A program made the position numbers and the translations under genes. DNA of 64,000 nt from Sphaerisporangium sp040683095 (lineage in GTDB: Bacteria > Actinomycetota > Actinomycetes > Streptosporangiales > Streptosporangiaceae): positions 1-64,000 of the forward strand of contig NZ_JBFBCI010000028.1 of assembly GCF_040683095.1 (NCBI RefSeq), written 5' to 3'. The notes below the pieces were generated by a model, which saw only the letters and a program-made list of their open reading frames with translations, had not been told where the DNA came from and did no database searches. Positions 41,324 to 50,691 of the stretch are shown one piece after another; position 1 is the first letter of the stretch, and every line of letters begins with the position of its first letter.

Positions 41324-42136
41324 TCAGGCTTCGGTGGGGACCCTTCCCGGCTCCTGCTCGCTCGAGCGGGGGAGGTACCGGGCCACGAGCGTCTGATACA
41401 GGCCGGCTCCGAGCACGGCGCCGATCAGGGGTGCCACGATCGGTACCCAGAAGTAGAGGTTGCCGTACTGGTCCCGCCACGCGGACGCGTATCCGGTGAG
41501 CCACGAGGCGAGGCGCGGCCCGAAGTCGCGGGCGGGGTTGATGGCGTACCCGGCGTTGGTGCCCCAGGCCATGCCGATGGCGACGACGACGAGGCCGACG
41601 ACGAACGGCGCTAGGTTGGCCACGGGCGCGCTGTTGTTGACGTCGGTGACGGCGAGGATGAGGAACAGCAGGATCGCCGTGCCGATGACCTGGTCGCGGA
41701 AGGCGCCCCACTCGTGCACGGGCAGGGCGCCGTTGCCGGGCAGCGTGGAGAAGACGCCCTGGCTCTTGAGGGTGAAACCGGGGTCGAACTTGGCGAGCAC
41801 CTCGCCGTAGTTCCAGCGGACGATGAGCGCGGCCACGAACGCGCCGAGGACCTGCGCGGCCGAGTACGGGAGCACCTTGCGCCACGCGAAGCCCTTGAAG
41901 ACGGCGAGCGCGACGGTGACGGCGGGGTTGAGGTGGGCCCCGCTGATCCGGCCCGCGACGTAGACGCCGAGGGTGACGCCGAGGCCCCAGCCCCAGGCGA
42001 TGCTGTCGTGGTCGCCGATGCCGCCCGCGACCACCTGCGCCACGACGGCCGTGCCGAAAAGAATGAGGATCAGTGTTCCCGCGAACTCCGCGGCGAGTTC
42101 GCCGGCCAGGGTGGGGGCTTCCCTAGGTTTGACCAT
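41324..42136 (-). CDS. glpF: glycerol facilitator (aquaglyceroporin)
   Basis: 270 residues from ATG 42136. MIP-family channel with both NPA boxes: SGAHLNPAVTVALA near 65 and AINPARDFGPR near 201, the latter with the Asp characteristic of glycerol-conducting members. Six transmembrane helices. It moves glycerol across the membrane for the kinase encoded just downstream. Confidence 0.95.
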   Translation of the reverse strand: MVKPREAPTLAGELAAEFAGTLILILFGTAVVAQVVAGGIGDHDSIAWGWGLGVTLGVYVAGRISGAHLNPAVTVALAVFKGFAWRKVLPYSAAQVLGAFVAALIVRWNYGEVLAKFDPGFTLKSQGVFSTLPGNGALPVHEWGAFRDQVIGTAILLFLILAVTDVNNSAPVANLAPFVVGLVVVAIGMAWGTNAGYAINPARDFGPRLASWLTGYASAWRDQYGNLYFWVPIVAPLIGAVLGAGLYQTLVARYLPRSSEQEPGRVPTEA

Positions 42137-42603
42137 GCTCTGCCGTCCTCTCCGTGCCAGTGGGGCTGGGCGTGCTCTGACGTCGGTCTCCTCGTCCCTC
42201 CCGCCGGTGAGATCGCCGGGGCTCGTCATGGGAGGCGGGGACCGGTGACGCGGCGTGGGCCGGGGTGGGCCGTGAGGGACGCGTGAGGGTCGCCATGCCT
42301 GTGACCTGCACCAACAGTGCACCCATGGCGGCGAAAGCCACGTCCACGCCCGGATCAAGAAATTTTTGCCGCGAAAGCCGGACAGGGTGGAACACGTCCG
42401 GCGATGTTTCGGTCTCCGCACCGATCACCCTTCCCGAGTATGAACGGTCGCGGGAAAATTTCCACACCTGACCGCCGCCGGGTGCCCGGAGTGTCGCCTA
42501 CCGCGCCCGGAGGTCCTTGGCCGGTGGGTACCGCGATCGTGGTAGGGGCGTTCGGTCCTCGGGGACGAGGTGAGCGGTCCCGCGCGCCGCCTACCGTAGG
42601 GGC
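42137..42603. other. divergent promoter region glpF/histidine kinase
   Basis: 467 bp without a supported gene. An A/T-rich patch, AAATTTTTG, lies near 42359, and GGGAAAATTTCC occurs near 42454. These are likely promoters for glpF on the minus strand; no operator is clear. Confidence 0.4.
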
Positions 42604-43866
42604 GTGACACGTGTGACCCGGCTGCGCGAGGCCCTCAGCGTGACCCGGCTGCGCGAAGCGCTCCGCTCCCGCCCCTACGTGGTGGATACGGGCATCGCCC
42701 TGCTCACCTTCGCGGTGGTCGTCGTGGGCCCTCCGTCCGACCGGCCGAGGGAGATCGTCCCGCTCACCGCGGAGATCGTGGCCCTCGTCGCCGTGATGTG
42801 CGCCGCGCTGGTGTTCCGGCGCGTCCGGCCCCGCCTGGTCGTGGCCGTGGAGGTCGTGAGCATGGTCGTGCTCCAGATCCTCACCGGCGGCGCGCGCAGC
42901 CCGCTCGACCTCATTCCCGCCCTCGCCGTCGCCACCCTGGCCGCGCACAGCTCGCGCCGCGTCGCCTGGACGGCGGGGACGGTGTGCGCGGTGGTCCTCG
43001 CGCTCGCCCGCGCCGTCGCCTCCGAACTGGCGTCGATGCCGCCGGAGGTCGTCGGGCAGGTCGCGTGGATCTGCATGGCGACCGCCGCCGGGGACGGGCT
43101 GCGCAGCCGCCGCGCCCATATCGCCGCGATCGAGGAGCGCGCGGCGCGGGCCGAGCGCACCCGCGAGGAGGAGGCGCGGCGGCGGGTCATGGAGGAACGG
43201 CTGCGCATCGCCAGGGAGCTGCACGACGTCCTGGCCCACCACATCGCGCTGATCAACGTGCAGGCGCAGGTCGCCGCGCACGTGATGGACGCGCGGCCGC
43301 GCGAGGCCCGCGAGGCGCTCGGCCACATCCGGCAGGCGGGGCGGGCCGCGCTCGACGAGCTGCGCACGACCGTCGGCCTGCTGCGCCAGCCGGGCGCCGC
43401 GGAGGACCTGCCCACCGAACCCGCTCCCGGCCTCGACCGGCTCCCCGACCTGATCACCTCGTTCACGGCGGCGGGCCTGGAGGTCGACTGCCGCCTGGAG
43501 GGCACGCCCCGGCCGCTGCCCTCCCCCGTCGAGCTGACGGCGTTCCGTGTCGTCCAGGAGGCGCTGACCAACGTCAGCAAGCACGCGGGCGAGGCGTCCA
43601 CCCGCGTGCGCATCACCTACGGGCGGCGGGACCTGACCGTGGACGTCACCGACGACGGCAACGGCGGCCGGGTCCCGAATCAGGGCGACAAAGGCGGCAC
43701 AAACGGCGCAGAGGGCACGGACGGCCCCAACGGCACCGGTCACGGCCTGCTGGGCATGCGTGAGCGCGCCCTTTCGGTGGGCGGCACGTTCAGCGTCGGG
43801 CCCGCCCCCGGCCGGGGCTTCCGCGTCCACGCCGTCCTGCCCGCCCCTGAGACGAGCGCGATTTGA
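42604..43866 (+). CDS. two-component sensor histidine kinase (NarL/DesK type)
   Basis: 420 residues from GTG 42604. Four to five transmembrane helices (about 25-165) follow an N-terminal stretch that repeats VTRLREAL twice. HisKA_3 dimerisation region: ERLRIARELHDVLAHHIALI, with the phosphorylated His near 206. The ATPase domain shows VVQEALTNVSKHAG and GHGLLGMRERAL; a Gly/Asn-rich insert lies just before the latter. Partner of the LuxR-type regulator 94 bp downstream; signal unknown. Confidence 0.93.
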   Translation: MTRVTRLREALSVTRLREALRSRPYVVDTGIALLTFAVVVVGPPSDRPREIVPLTAEIVALVAVMCAALVFRRVRPRLVVAVEVVSMVVLQILTGGARSPLDLIPALAVATLAAHSSRRVAWTAGTVCAVVLALARAVASELASMPPEVVGQVAWICMATAAGDGLRSRRAHIAAIEERAARAERTREEEARRRVMEERLRIARELHDVLAHHIALINVQAQVAAHVMDARPREAREALGHIRQAGRAALDELRTTVGLLRQPGAAEDLPTEPAPGLDRLPDLITSFTAAGLEVDCRLEGTPRPLPSPVELTAFRVVQEALTNVSKHAGEASTRVRITYGRRDLTVDVTDDGNGGRVPNQGDKGGTNGAEGTDGPNGTGHGLLGMRERALSVGGTFSVGPAPGRGFRVHAVLPAPETSAI

Positions 43867-43960
43867 CCGCCCACCAGACCCGCCGCGACCGAACCATTCA
43901 CGAGCCTGCGGCCCACGGCCGAACCACACACGAGCCCACGGCGTGGGGCGAGGAGTCGCG

Positions 43961-44635
43961 ATGACCGTCCGGGTCGTGCTGGCCGACGACCAGGCCCTGG
44001 TGCGCGCCGGTTTCCGCGTCCTGGTGGACTCCGCGCCCGACCTGGAGGTGGTGGGCGAGGCCGACACCGGCCACGAGGCCGTGCGGCTGGCCCGCGCCAC
44101 CCGCGCCGACGTCGTCCTGATGGACATCCGCATGCCCGAGATGGACGGCCTCGCCGCCACGCAGGCGATCACCTCCGACGAGGAGCTCTCGGGCGTGAAG
44201 GTCCTGGTGCTGACCACCTTCGAGATCGACGAGTACGTCTTCGCGGCGCTGCGCGCCGGGGCGAGCGGCTTCCTTGGCAAGAGCGTCGAGGCCGGCGAGT
44301 TGCAGGACGCGATCCGCGTGGTGGCGCGCGGCGACGCCCTGCTGTCCCCCGGCGCCACCAAGAGCCTCATCGCGCGGTTCCTGGCCGCGCCCGGCGCCTC
44401 GGCCGAGCACACGCCGAAGAGCCTGGAGGTGCTCACCGACCGCGAGCGCGAGGTCATGGCGCTGGTCGCGAGCGGCCTGACCAACGACGAGATCGCCGAC
44501 CGCCTGCGCATCAGCCGCATGACGGCCAAGACCCACGCGAACCGCGCGATGCTCAAGCTCGGCGCCCACGACCGCGCCCAGCTCGTCGTCATCGCCTACG
44601 AGACCGGCCTGGTCCGCCCCAGGTCCCTGTCCTGA
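43961..44635 (+). CDS. NarL/LuxR-type response regulator
   Basis: 224 residues from ATG 43961 with GAGGAG upstream. The receiver domain has LADDQALVRAGF and the phospho-acceptor Asp in VVLMDIRMPEMDG near 54, with Thr in VLVLTTFE and Lys in LGKSVEAGEL. The C-terminal LuxR helix-turn-helix is LTDREREVMALVASGLTNDEIA. It pairs with the preceding kinase, and its likeliest target is the RND exporter gene 191 bp downstream. Confidence 0.95.
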   Translation: MTVRVVLADDQALVRAGFRVLVDSAPDLEVVGEADTGHEAVRLARATRADVVLMDIRMPEMDGLAATQAITSDEELSGVKVLVLTTFEIDEYVFAALRAGASGFLGKSVEAGELQDAIRVVARGDALLSPGATKSLIARFLAAPGASAEHTPKSLEVLTDREREVMALVASGLTNDEIADRLRISRMTAKTHANRAMLKLGAHDRAQLVVIAYETGLVRPRSLS

Positions 44636-44746
44636 GACCCCCCGCGCGTGGTAGTGCGCCGCCGGGCGTACGACGTTCGCGGTACATGAAGACCATCCGA
44701 TCGGCGGACCTTTCGCGCTCGTCCCGGCCACGAGCCTTGTAAGGGT

Positions 44747-44793
44747 GGGCCTGCGGCGACGTCATCGTCCGGTGGTGACCGACGCGCAGGCCC
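44747..44793 (+). promoter_or_regulatory. inverted repeat upstream of the RND exporter
   Basis: GGGCCTGCG (44747-44755) and CGCAGGCCC (44785-44793) are perfect 9-bp arms 29 bases apart, ending 33 bp before the exporter start. It could be a long stem-loop in the leader or a two-site operator for the adjacent response regulator. Confidence 0.4.
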
Positions 44794-44826
44794 GCCATGA
44801 CACCGCCCGAACAGAGAAGTGGACCG

Positions 44827-47800
44827 ATGTCGATACTCGCAAGACTGAGCCTCGCAAACCGGGGGCTCGTCGCACTGATCACGATCGCGGTGGCCGCGTT
44901 CGGTTTCTTTACCATCCCGGCGCTCAAGCAGCAGTTGCTGCCCTCGCTGTCGTTTCCCGCCGTATCGATCATCGCGCCGTATCCGGGGGCGGCGCCGCAG
45001 ATCGTCGAGGACCGCGTGGCGCGGCCGCTGGAGGACGGCGTGCGCGGCGTGGCGGGCGTCACGGGGGTGACTTCGACGTCCCGGGAGTCGAACGCGACCG
45101 TCCAGGTGCAGTTCGAATTCGGGGAGGACCTCGAGGCGGCGCAGAACCGGATCCAGCAGGTCGTCTCCCGGGTGAAGTCCCAGCTCCCGGACGGGGTGGA
45201 CCCGCTGGTGTTCACCGGCAGCACCGACGACATCCCGGTCGTCCAGCTCGCCGTGGCCTCGACGCAGGACGAGCGGCGGCTCGCGGACAAGCTGCGCACC
45301 GAGGTGGTGCCCGCGCTCGCCGGCATCGACGGGGTCCGGGAGGCGACGGTCTCCGGCACCCGCGACGAGGTGGTCACGATCACCCCGGATGAGAAGAAGC
45401 TGGCCGAGCACGGGCTGTCCGCCGCGGCGATCGCCACCGCCATCCAGTCGGCCGGCACCCCGCTGCCGGCGGGCTCGCTGACCGACTCGGGCAAGTCGCT
45501 GACCGTCCAGGTCGGGACGGCGCTCGGCTCGGTGAAGGACATCCGCGACCTGTACCTGCCCGCCGCCCCCGCCGTTCCGGGCGCCCAGGGCCAGGCGCAG
45601 CGGCCGGGCGCCCCGCCCGCGCAGGCCGTGTCCGCGCCGCCCGCGCAGCCCAAGCCCGTCCGTCTCGGGGACGTCGCGACCGTCGAGCAGGGGCTCGCCG
45701 ACTCGACCACGCTGACCAGGACGAACGGCAAGCCGAGCCTCGCCGTGGCGATCACCATGAAGCCGGACGGCAACGCGGTGTCGATCTCGCACGCCGTGCG
45801 GGACAAGCTGCCCGACCTGGAGGCGTCGCTCGGCGGCGACGCGAAGTTCACGATCATCTTCGACCAGGCGCCGTCGGTGGAGAAGTCCATCGAGAGCCTC
45901 ACCACCGAGGGCCTGCTGGGCCTGGCCATGGCCGTGCTGGTGATCCTGGTGTTCCTGTTCTCGGTGCGCTCGACGATCGTGACGGCGCTGTCGATCCCGC
46001 TGTCGGTGCTGGTCGCGCTGATCGCCCTATGGACGCAGGGCTTCTCGCTCAACATGCTGACGCTGGGCGCGCTGACGATCGCGGTCGGCCGGGTGGTCGA
46101 CGACTCGATCGTCGTCCTGGAGAACATCAAACGCCACCTGTCCTACGGCGAGGACAGGCGGACGGCGACGGAGAACGGCGTCCGGGAGGTCGCGGGCGCG
46201 GTCACCTCGTCCACGCTGACGACGGTGGCGGTGTTCCTGCCGATCGCCTTCGTCGGCGGGCTGGTGGGCCAGCTGTTCAGCCCGTTCGCGATCACGGTGA
46301 CGGTGGCGCTGCTGGCCTCGCTGCTGGTGTCGCTGACGGTCGTCCCGGTGCTGAGCTACTGGTTCCTGAAGCCGCCGAAGAGCGGCGACGCCGAGGCGAT
46401 CCGGCGGGCGGCCGACGAGAAGGAGCGGAACAGCCGGTTGCAGCGGGCGTACGTCCCGATGATCCGGTTCGTCACCCGGCACCGCATCTCGACGATCGCG
46501 GGCGCGCTGGTGATCTTCGTGGGGACGCTGGCGCTGGTGCCGCTGCTCCAGACCAGCTTCATCGACAACTCCGGCCAGAACACGGTCAGCGTGCGGCAGA
46601 CCTTCCCCGCCGGCACCTCCCTCGCCTCCGCCGACGCCATGGCCAAGCGGGTCGAGGACGTGATCGCGGGCACCAAGGAGGTCCAGTCGTACCAGGTGAA
46701 CGTGGGCGGCGGGGGCGGCCTGTTCGACGGGGGCGGGGGCGGGCAGGCCAGCGCCAGCCACTCCATCACCCTGCGCGACGGGACGAACGCCGGCGCCGTC
46801 GAAAAGCGGCTCACCGACCGGCTCGGCACGATCAAGGGCATCGGCGAGATCAGCGTGGGCCAGTCCGGCGGGTTCGGCGGCGACGCGCTGGAGGTCGTGG
46901 TCCGGGCGTCCGAGCTCGACACGCTGCGGACGGCGACCAAGACCGTCCAGGACGCGATGGCCGCGGTGCCGAACGTCGCCGAGGTGACCAGCAGCATGGC
47001 GGACACCTCGCCGCGCGTCGAGGTCACCGTAGACCGCCGCAAGGCCGCAGAGAAGGGCCTCAGCGAGATCGCCGTCGGCCAGGCCGTGAGCCAGGCGTTC
47101 CGGGGCAGCACGATCACCCAGATCACCCTGGACGGCGGGGCGGCGGACGTGATCCTGCGCGGCGGGGACGTGCCCGCATCCGTGGAGGCCCTGCGCGACC
47201 TGAAGATCGCCGGGGACGTCACGGTCGGCGACGTCGCCACCGTCGACCGGGTCAACGGCCCCGTCGAGGTCACGCGCATCGACGGCGACCGCAGCGCGAC
47301 GATCTCGGGCAAGGCCACGGGCTCGAACCTCGGCGCCACCACCCAGGAGCTGACCACCAAGCTGAAGGCACTGAAGCTGCCGACGGGGGCGACCTACTCG
47401 ATCGGCGGCGTGAGCGCCGACCAGGCGGAGGCGTTCGGCAACCTCGGGCTGGCGCTGGTCGCGGCCGTGGCGCTGGTGTTCTTCGTGATGGTGGGCACGT
47501 TCCGCAGCCTGATCCAGCCGCTGGTGCTGCTGGTGTCGATCCCGTTCGCGGCGACCGGCGCCATCGGCCTGCTGCTCGTCACGGGCACGTCGCTGGGCCT
47601 GGCCGCCATGATCGGCATGCTGATGCTGGTCGGCATCGTGGTCACCAACGCGATCGTCCTGCTGGACCTGATCAACCAGTACCGCGAGCAGGGCATGCCG
47701 CTGCACGAGGCGGTGGTCGAGGGCGGACGGCGACGGCTGCGGCCGATCCTGATGACGGCCCTGGCCACGGTGTTCGCGCTGCTGCCCATGGCGCTCGGCG

Positions 47801-48024
47801 TCACCGGGGGCGGCGGGTTCATCAGCAAGCCGCTCGCCATCGTGGTCATCGGCGGCCTGATCAGCTCCACCTTGCTCACGCTGCTGCTCGTCCCGACCCT
47901 CTACACGATGGTCGAGACCCGCAAGGAGAAGCGGCAGGCCAAGCGGCTGCGGCGCCAGGGCGTTACGGCACCCGTCGAGGAGGCCCCGGCCAGGCACGCG
48001 GTCACGGGGGCGGGCAGGTCCTGA
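44827..48024 (+). CDS. RND-family efflux transporter (AcrB/SwrC-like)
   Basis: 1,065 residues from ATG 44827; ATG 44797 is in frame. Twelve transmembrane helices in the RND pattern: helix 1 at residues 12-32, the 340-520 block and the 850-1030 block, with two large external loops. GRVVDDSIVVLENI carries the Asp-Asp proton-relay pair near 427-428. Insertions include a Pro/Ala/Gln-rich loop near 245-275 and a Gly-rich loop near 634-645. It acts without an outer-membrane channel, like SwrC/YerP of Bacillus. Context with a two-component system suggests regulated export of drugs or lipopeptides. Confidence 0.93.
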   Translation: MSILARLSLANRGLVALITIAVAAFGFFTIPALKQQLLPSLSFPAVSIIAPYPGAAPQIVEDRVARPLEDGVRGVAGVTGVTSTSRESNATVQVQFEFGEDLEAAQNRIQQVVSRVKSQLPDGVDPLVFTGSTDDIPVVQLAVASTQDERRLADKLRTEVVPALAGIDGVREATVSGTRDEVVTITPDEKKLAEHGLSAAAIATAIQSAGTPLPAGSLTDSGKSLTVQVGTALGSVKDIRDLYLPAAPAVPGAQGQAQRPGAPPAQAVSAPPAQPKPVRLGDVATVEQGLADSTTLTRTNGKPSLAVAITMKPDGNAVSISHAVRDKLPDLEASLGGDAKFTIIFDQAPSVEKSIESLTTEGLLGLAMAVLVILVFLFSVRSTIVTALSIPLSVLVALIALWTQGFSLNMLTLGALTIAVGRVVDDSIVVLENIKRHLSYGEDRRTATENGVREVAGAVTSSTLTTVAVFLPIAFVGGLVGQLFSPFAITVTVALLASLLVSLTVVPVLSYWFLKPPKSGDAEAIRRAADEKERNSRLQRAYVPMIRFVTRHRISTIAGALVIFVGTLALVPLLQTSFIDNSGQNTVSVRQTFPAGTSLASADAMAKRVEDVIAGTKEVQSYQVNVGGGGGLFDGGGGGQASASHSITLRDGTNAGAVEKRLTDRLGTIKGIGEISVGQSGGFGGDALEVVVRASELDTLRTATKTVQDAMAAVPNVAEVTSSMADTSPRVEVTVDRRKAAEKGLSEIAVGQAVSQAFRGSTITQITLDGGAADVILRGGDVPASVEALRDLKIAGDVTVGDVATVDRVNGPVEVTRIDGDRSATISGKATGSNLGATTQELTTKLKALKLPTGATYSIGGVSADQAEAFGNLGLALVAAVALVFFVMVGTFRSLIQPLVLLVSIPFAATGAIGLLLVTGTSLGLAAMIGMLMLVGIVVTNAIVLLDLINQYREQGMPLHEAVVEGGRRRLRPILMTALATVFALLPMALGVTGGGGFISKPLAIVVIGGLISSTLLTLLLVPTLYTMVETRKEKRQAKRLRRQGVTAPVEEAPARHAVTGAGRS

Positions 48025-48032
48025 TCGACCAC

Positions 48033-48069
48033 TCGGGGAGGGAGACCGCGCGCCGGTCTCCCTCCCCGA
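48033..48069 (+). terminator. terminator of the RND exporter gene
   Basis: TCGGGGAGGGAGACCG, short loop, CGGTCTCCCTCCCCGA: a 16-bp stem 9 bp after the stop. No T-run, but very stable. Confidence 0.7.
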
Positions 48070-48118
48070 CGTCCACGCTCGCCTGACCTGTGTTCATGGC
48101 CGAGCCTCCGGCTCGGCG

Positions 48119-48148
48119 GTTCGGGGCGCCTCTCTAGGCGCCCCGAAC
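48119..48148 (-). terminator. terminator of the CBS-protein gene
   Basis: GTTCGGGGCGCCT, loop CTCT, AGGCGCCCCGAAC: a perfect 13-bp stem 6 bp past the CBS gene stop. With 48033-48069 it separates the converging transcripts. Confidence 0.75.
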
Positions 48149-48154
48149 AACATC

Positions 48155-48592
48155 TCAGAGCAGGTGGTCGAGCAGGCCGTGGAGGGTGACCGCGCCGGTC
48201 AGGCGGCCGCCCTCCACGACGGCCACCACCGGGCTGCGGGTGCGGGCCATCAGCGCGGCGACCTCCAGCACGGTCGCGTCCGGGTCGGTGATCGGCAGCT
48301 CGCGCGGCTGCTCGGGCAGGCACTCGCGCACGGTGCGGGAGCCGAGCGCGCGGACGAACAGGTCGGCGTGGCCCTCGTCCACGACGCGGGCCAGCGCCGG
48401 ATCGTCCTGGCAGTAGCGCGGCACCGCCATGCGCAGCACCTGCGTGCCCGGCAGCACGCACAGCGGCCGGGCGTCCCCGTCCACGACGATCAGGCCGGGC
48501 AGGTCGTGCTCGGCCAGCAGCCGTGCGGCCTCCACCGCGGGGGTGTCCATCGCCACTGCGGGGAAATCGACGACAAGATCACGCGCGTGCAC
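48155..48592 (-). CDS. CBS-domain protein
   Basis: 145 residues from GTG 48592 with AAGGAGG six bases upstream. Two CBS repeats: LVVDFPAVAMDTPAVEAARLLAEHDLPGLIVVDG in sections, and REC LPEQPRELPITDPDATVLEVAALMARTRSPVVAVVEGG likewise, ending with a short leucine-rich helix. Such tandem CBS modules bind adenosyl ligands and gate transporters. It lies 29 bp downstream of the ion-transporter gene on the same strand and probably regulates it. Confidence 0.88.
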   Translation of the reverse strand: MHARDLVVDFPAVAMDTPAVEAARLLAEHDLPGLIVVDGDARPLCVLPGTQVLRMAVPRYCQDDPALARVVDEGHADLFVRALGSRTVRECLPEQPRELPITDPDATVLEVAALMARTRSPVVAVVEGGRLTGAVTLHGLLDHLL

Positions 48593-48621
48593 CAGGGGCC
48601 TCCTTCGCCCGTACGACCAGC

Positions 48622-49905
48622 TTAACCGGCCAGGTAGCGGAGCCAGAGGTACGGAGTGGCCAGGCCGATCGTGACCACGGTGACGATGAGACCGTACTTC
48701 GTGAACTCCCAGAAACCGATGCGGACGCCGTTGCGGGCGGCGATGCCCAGCACGACGACGTTCGCCGACGCGCCGACCGCGGTCGCGTTGCCGCCGAGGT
48801 CTGCGCCGAGGGCCAGCGCCCACCACAGCACGTCGCCGCGCGGGCCCGCCGCGTGCGCCAGGTCCGCGACGATCGGGCTCATCGTGGCGACGTAGGGGAT
48901 GTTGTCCACGATGCCCGACAGCGCGGCCGACCCCCAGAGCAACCCCATGGAGGCAAGGCCCAGCCTGCCCTCGGTGGCCGACGCGGCGGCCTGCGAGACC
49001 TGGCCGATCACACCGGTCTCGACCAGCGCGCCGACCATGATGAACAGGCCCATGAAGAACACCAGCGTCGCCCACTCGACGTCGCGCAGCGCGTCCTCGA
49101 CGGTGACCCTGGTCGCGGCGACGAGCAGACCGGCGCCGAGCAGCGCGACGACGGACGGCTCGTAGTGCAGCACCGGGTGCAGGACGAACGCGGCGACCAC
49201 CACCGCGAGCACGGCGAGGCTCTGCCACAGCAGCCGCGGGTCGCGGATGGCCTCCCGCTCGTGCAGCTTCATGATCTCGGCGGCGCGCGCCGCGTCGTAG
49301 GCGAAGGCGGAGCGGAACAGCCACCGGCACAGGGCCAGCAGCACGACCAGCAGGACCACGACGAGCGGCGCGAGGTGGACGAGGAAGTCGTTGAAGGTGA
49401 AGCCCGCCCGGCTGGCGATGATGATGTTGGGCGGGTCGCCGACGAGCGTCGCGGTGCCGCCGATGTTGGCGCCCATCACCTCGGCGATCAGGAACGGCGC
49501 CGCGGGGAGCGCGAGCCGGTCGCAGACCAGGAACGTGACGGGCGCGACCAGCAGGACGGTCGTCACGTTGTCCAGCAGCGCCGAGGCGACGGCGGTGATC
49601 AGCACGAGCATGACCATCAGGCGGAACGGCCTGCCCCGGGCGCGTTTGGCCGCCCAGATGGCGACGTACTCGAACACGCCCGTCTGCCGGAGCACCCCGA
49701 CGATGACCATCATGCCGAGCAGCAGGAAGATCACGTTCCAGTCGACGCCGGAGTGCTCGGAGAAGAAGGCGGAGCGGGCGTTCGCGGCGTGGATCAGCAG
49801 CATCAGCCCCGCGCCGCCGAGCGCCGCCGCCGTACGGTGGATGCGCTCGGTGGCGATCAGGATGTAGGCGACGGTGAAAACGGCGACGGCCGCGATGGCG
49901 GTCAT
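48622..49905 (-). CDS. ArsB/NhaD-type anion or Na+/H+ transporter
   Basis: 427 residues with about 11 transmembrane helices. Ion-transporter-superfamily features: VTTVLLVAPVTFLV, ANIGGTATLVGDPPNIIIA near 152-170 and its inverted-repeat partner DLGGNATAVGASANVVVLG near 376-394. These twin G-G-T/N-x-x-G-x-x-x-N hairpins are typical of COG1055. Substrate (arsenite, Na+/H+ or carboxylate) cannot be told from sequence. It is followed by the CBS protein, which may act as its nucleotide-responsive regulator. Confidence 0.88.
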   Translation of the reverse strand: MTAIAAVAVFTVAYILIATERIHRTAAALGGAGLMLLIHAANARSAFFSEHSGVDWNVIFLLLGMMVIVGVLRQTGVFEYVAIWAAKRARGRPFRLMVMLVLITAVASALLDNVTTVLLVAPVTFLVCDRLALPAAPFLIAEVMGANIGGTATLVGDPPNIIIASRAGFTFNDFLVHLAPLVVVLLVVLLALCRWLFRSAFAYDAARAAEIMKLHEREAIRDPRLLWQSLAVLAVVVAAFVLHPVLHYEPSVVALLGAGLLVAATRVTVEDALRDVEWATLVFFMGLFIMVGALVETGVIGQVSQAAASATEGRLGLASMGLLWGSAALSGIVDNIPYVATMSPIVADLAHAAGPRGDVLWWALALGADLGGNATAVGASANVVVLGIAARNGVRIGFWEFTKYGLIVTVVTIGLATPYLWLRYLAG

Positions 49906-50083
49906 CGGGAGCCTCCCGGAGAATCGGCGCGAGCAACGTCAAAGACCCGACGCCGACCAGACTTCCCGGCACACCAATAGCACCTTAAAGCACAACGTCC
50001 ACTTCGCGCTCCCCCCGGAGCGGCGCCGCCACGCCCTGGAGGCCCGCCGGACGCCGGATCCGCCGCTCGCGGTCCGGCTGCGC

Positions 50084-50416
50084 TCAGCCGGTCTTCGCGA
50101 CCGTGAACAGCAGCACGGAGTCCTCCAGCGCCTCCACGCTCTGGCGGCTCTCCGGCAGTTCCAGCAGGTCACCGGCCAGGACGTCCCACGACGTGCCGCG
50201 CGCGCTCACGCGGATCCGGCCCTGCAGCACGTGGAAGGACCCCTCGCCGGGGTTCTCGAAGTCCTTCATCTTCGCCCCGCGCACCAGGGCGATCACCGTC
50301 TGGCGCAGGACGCGTTCGTGCCCGCCGACCACCGTGTCCGCCGCGTGCCCTCCGGACGAATCCGCCGCGCGGTTCATCTGGAGACGGCCTACGGCTACGA
50401 GCGAGAACTTCTGCAT
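50084..50416 (-). CDS. cupin-domain protein
   Basis: 110 residues from ATG 50416. A single small beta-barrel cupin: VIALVRGAKMKDFENPGEGSFHVLQGRIRVS in sections, then SWDVLAGDLLELPESRQSVEALEDSVLLF. Metal-ligand positions are only partly present (one His in the first motif and none of the usual His pair), so it may lack catalysis. It stands alone and its function is unknown. Confidence 0.8.
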   Translation of the reverse strand: MQKFSLVAVGRLQMNRAADSSGGHAADTVVGGHERVLRQTVIALVRGAKMKDFENPGEGSFHVLQGRIRVSARGTSWDVLAGDLLELPESRQSVEALEDSVLLFTVAKTG

Positions 50417-50691
50417 GGCACTTCCCCTGAGTCCGGGACGGCCGGCCGGAGCAGGGCCGGGCGCGAGACCCGTCCCCGCCCCGGCCGGCGCGGTCCAGCG
50501 ATCCGGCAGGACGTCGGTGAGCCGGACGGACCCGTACGGCAGGCCCGGCTCACGAGGCGGGACGCCCGGGCGGCGTCTCACCTTCACTACCGGGCGCTTA
50601 CCCCGGTCAGGTCCCCGCAAGCGCGACACCCGGCCCACGCCCCCGGCGAGCACGGCTCAGGTCCCGGCTCCCGGCGAGCACGACGCCACGC

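Noticed and set aside
42355..44592. A 745-codon minus-strand frame over the kinase/regulator pair
   Set aside because: Antisense shadow; the plus-strand genes have complete, recognisable domains and proper starts.
46027..47997. A 656-codon minus-strand frame inside the RND exporter
   Set aside because: Composition-driven shadow rich in Arg, His, Gln and Asp, with no domain.
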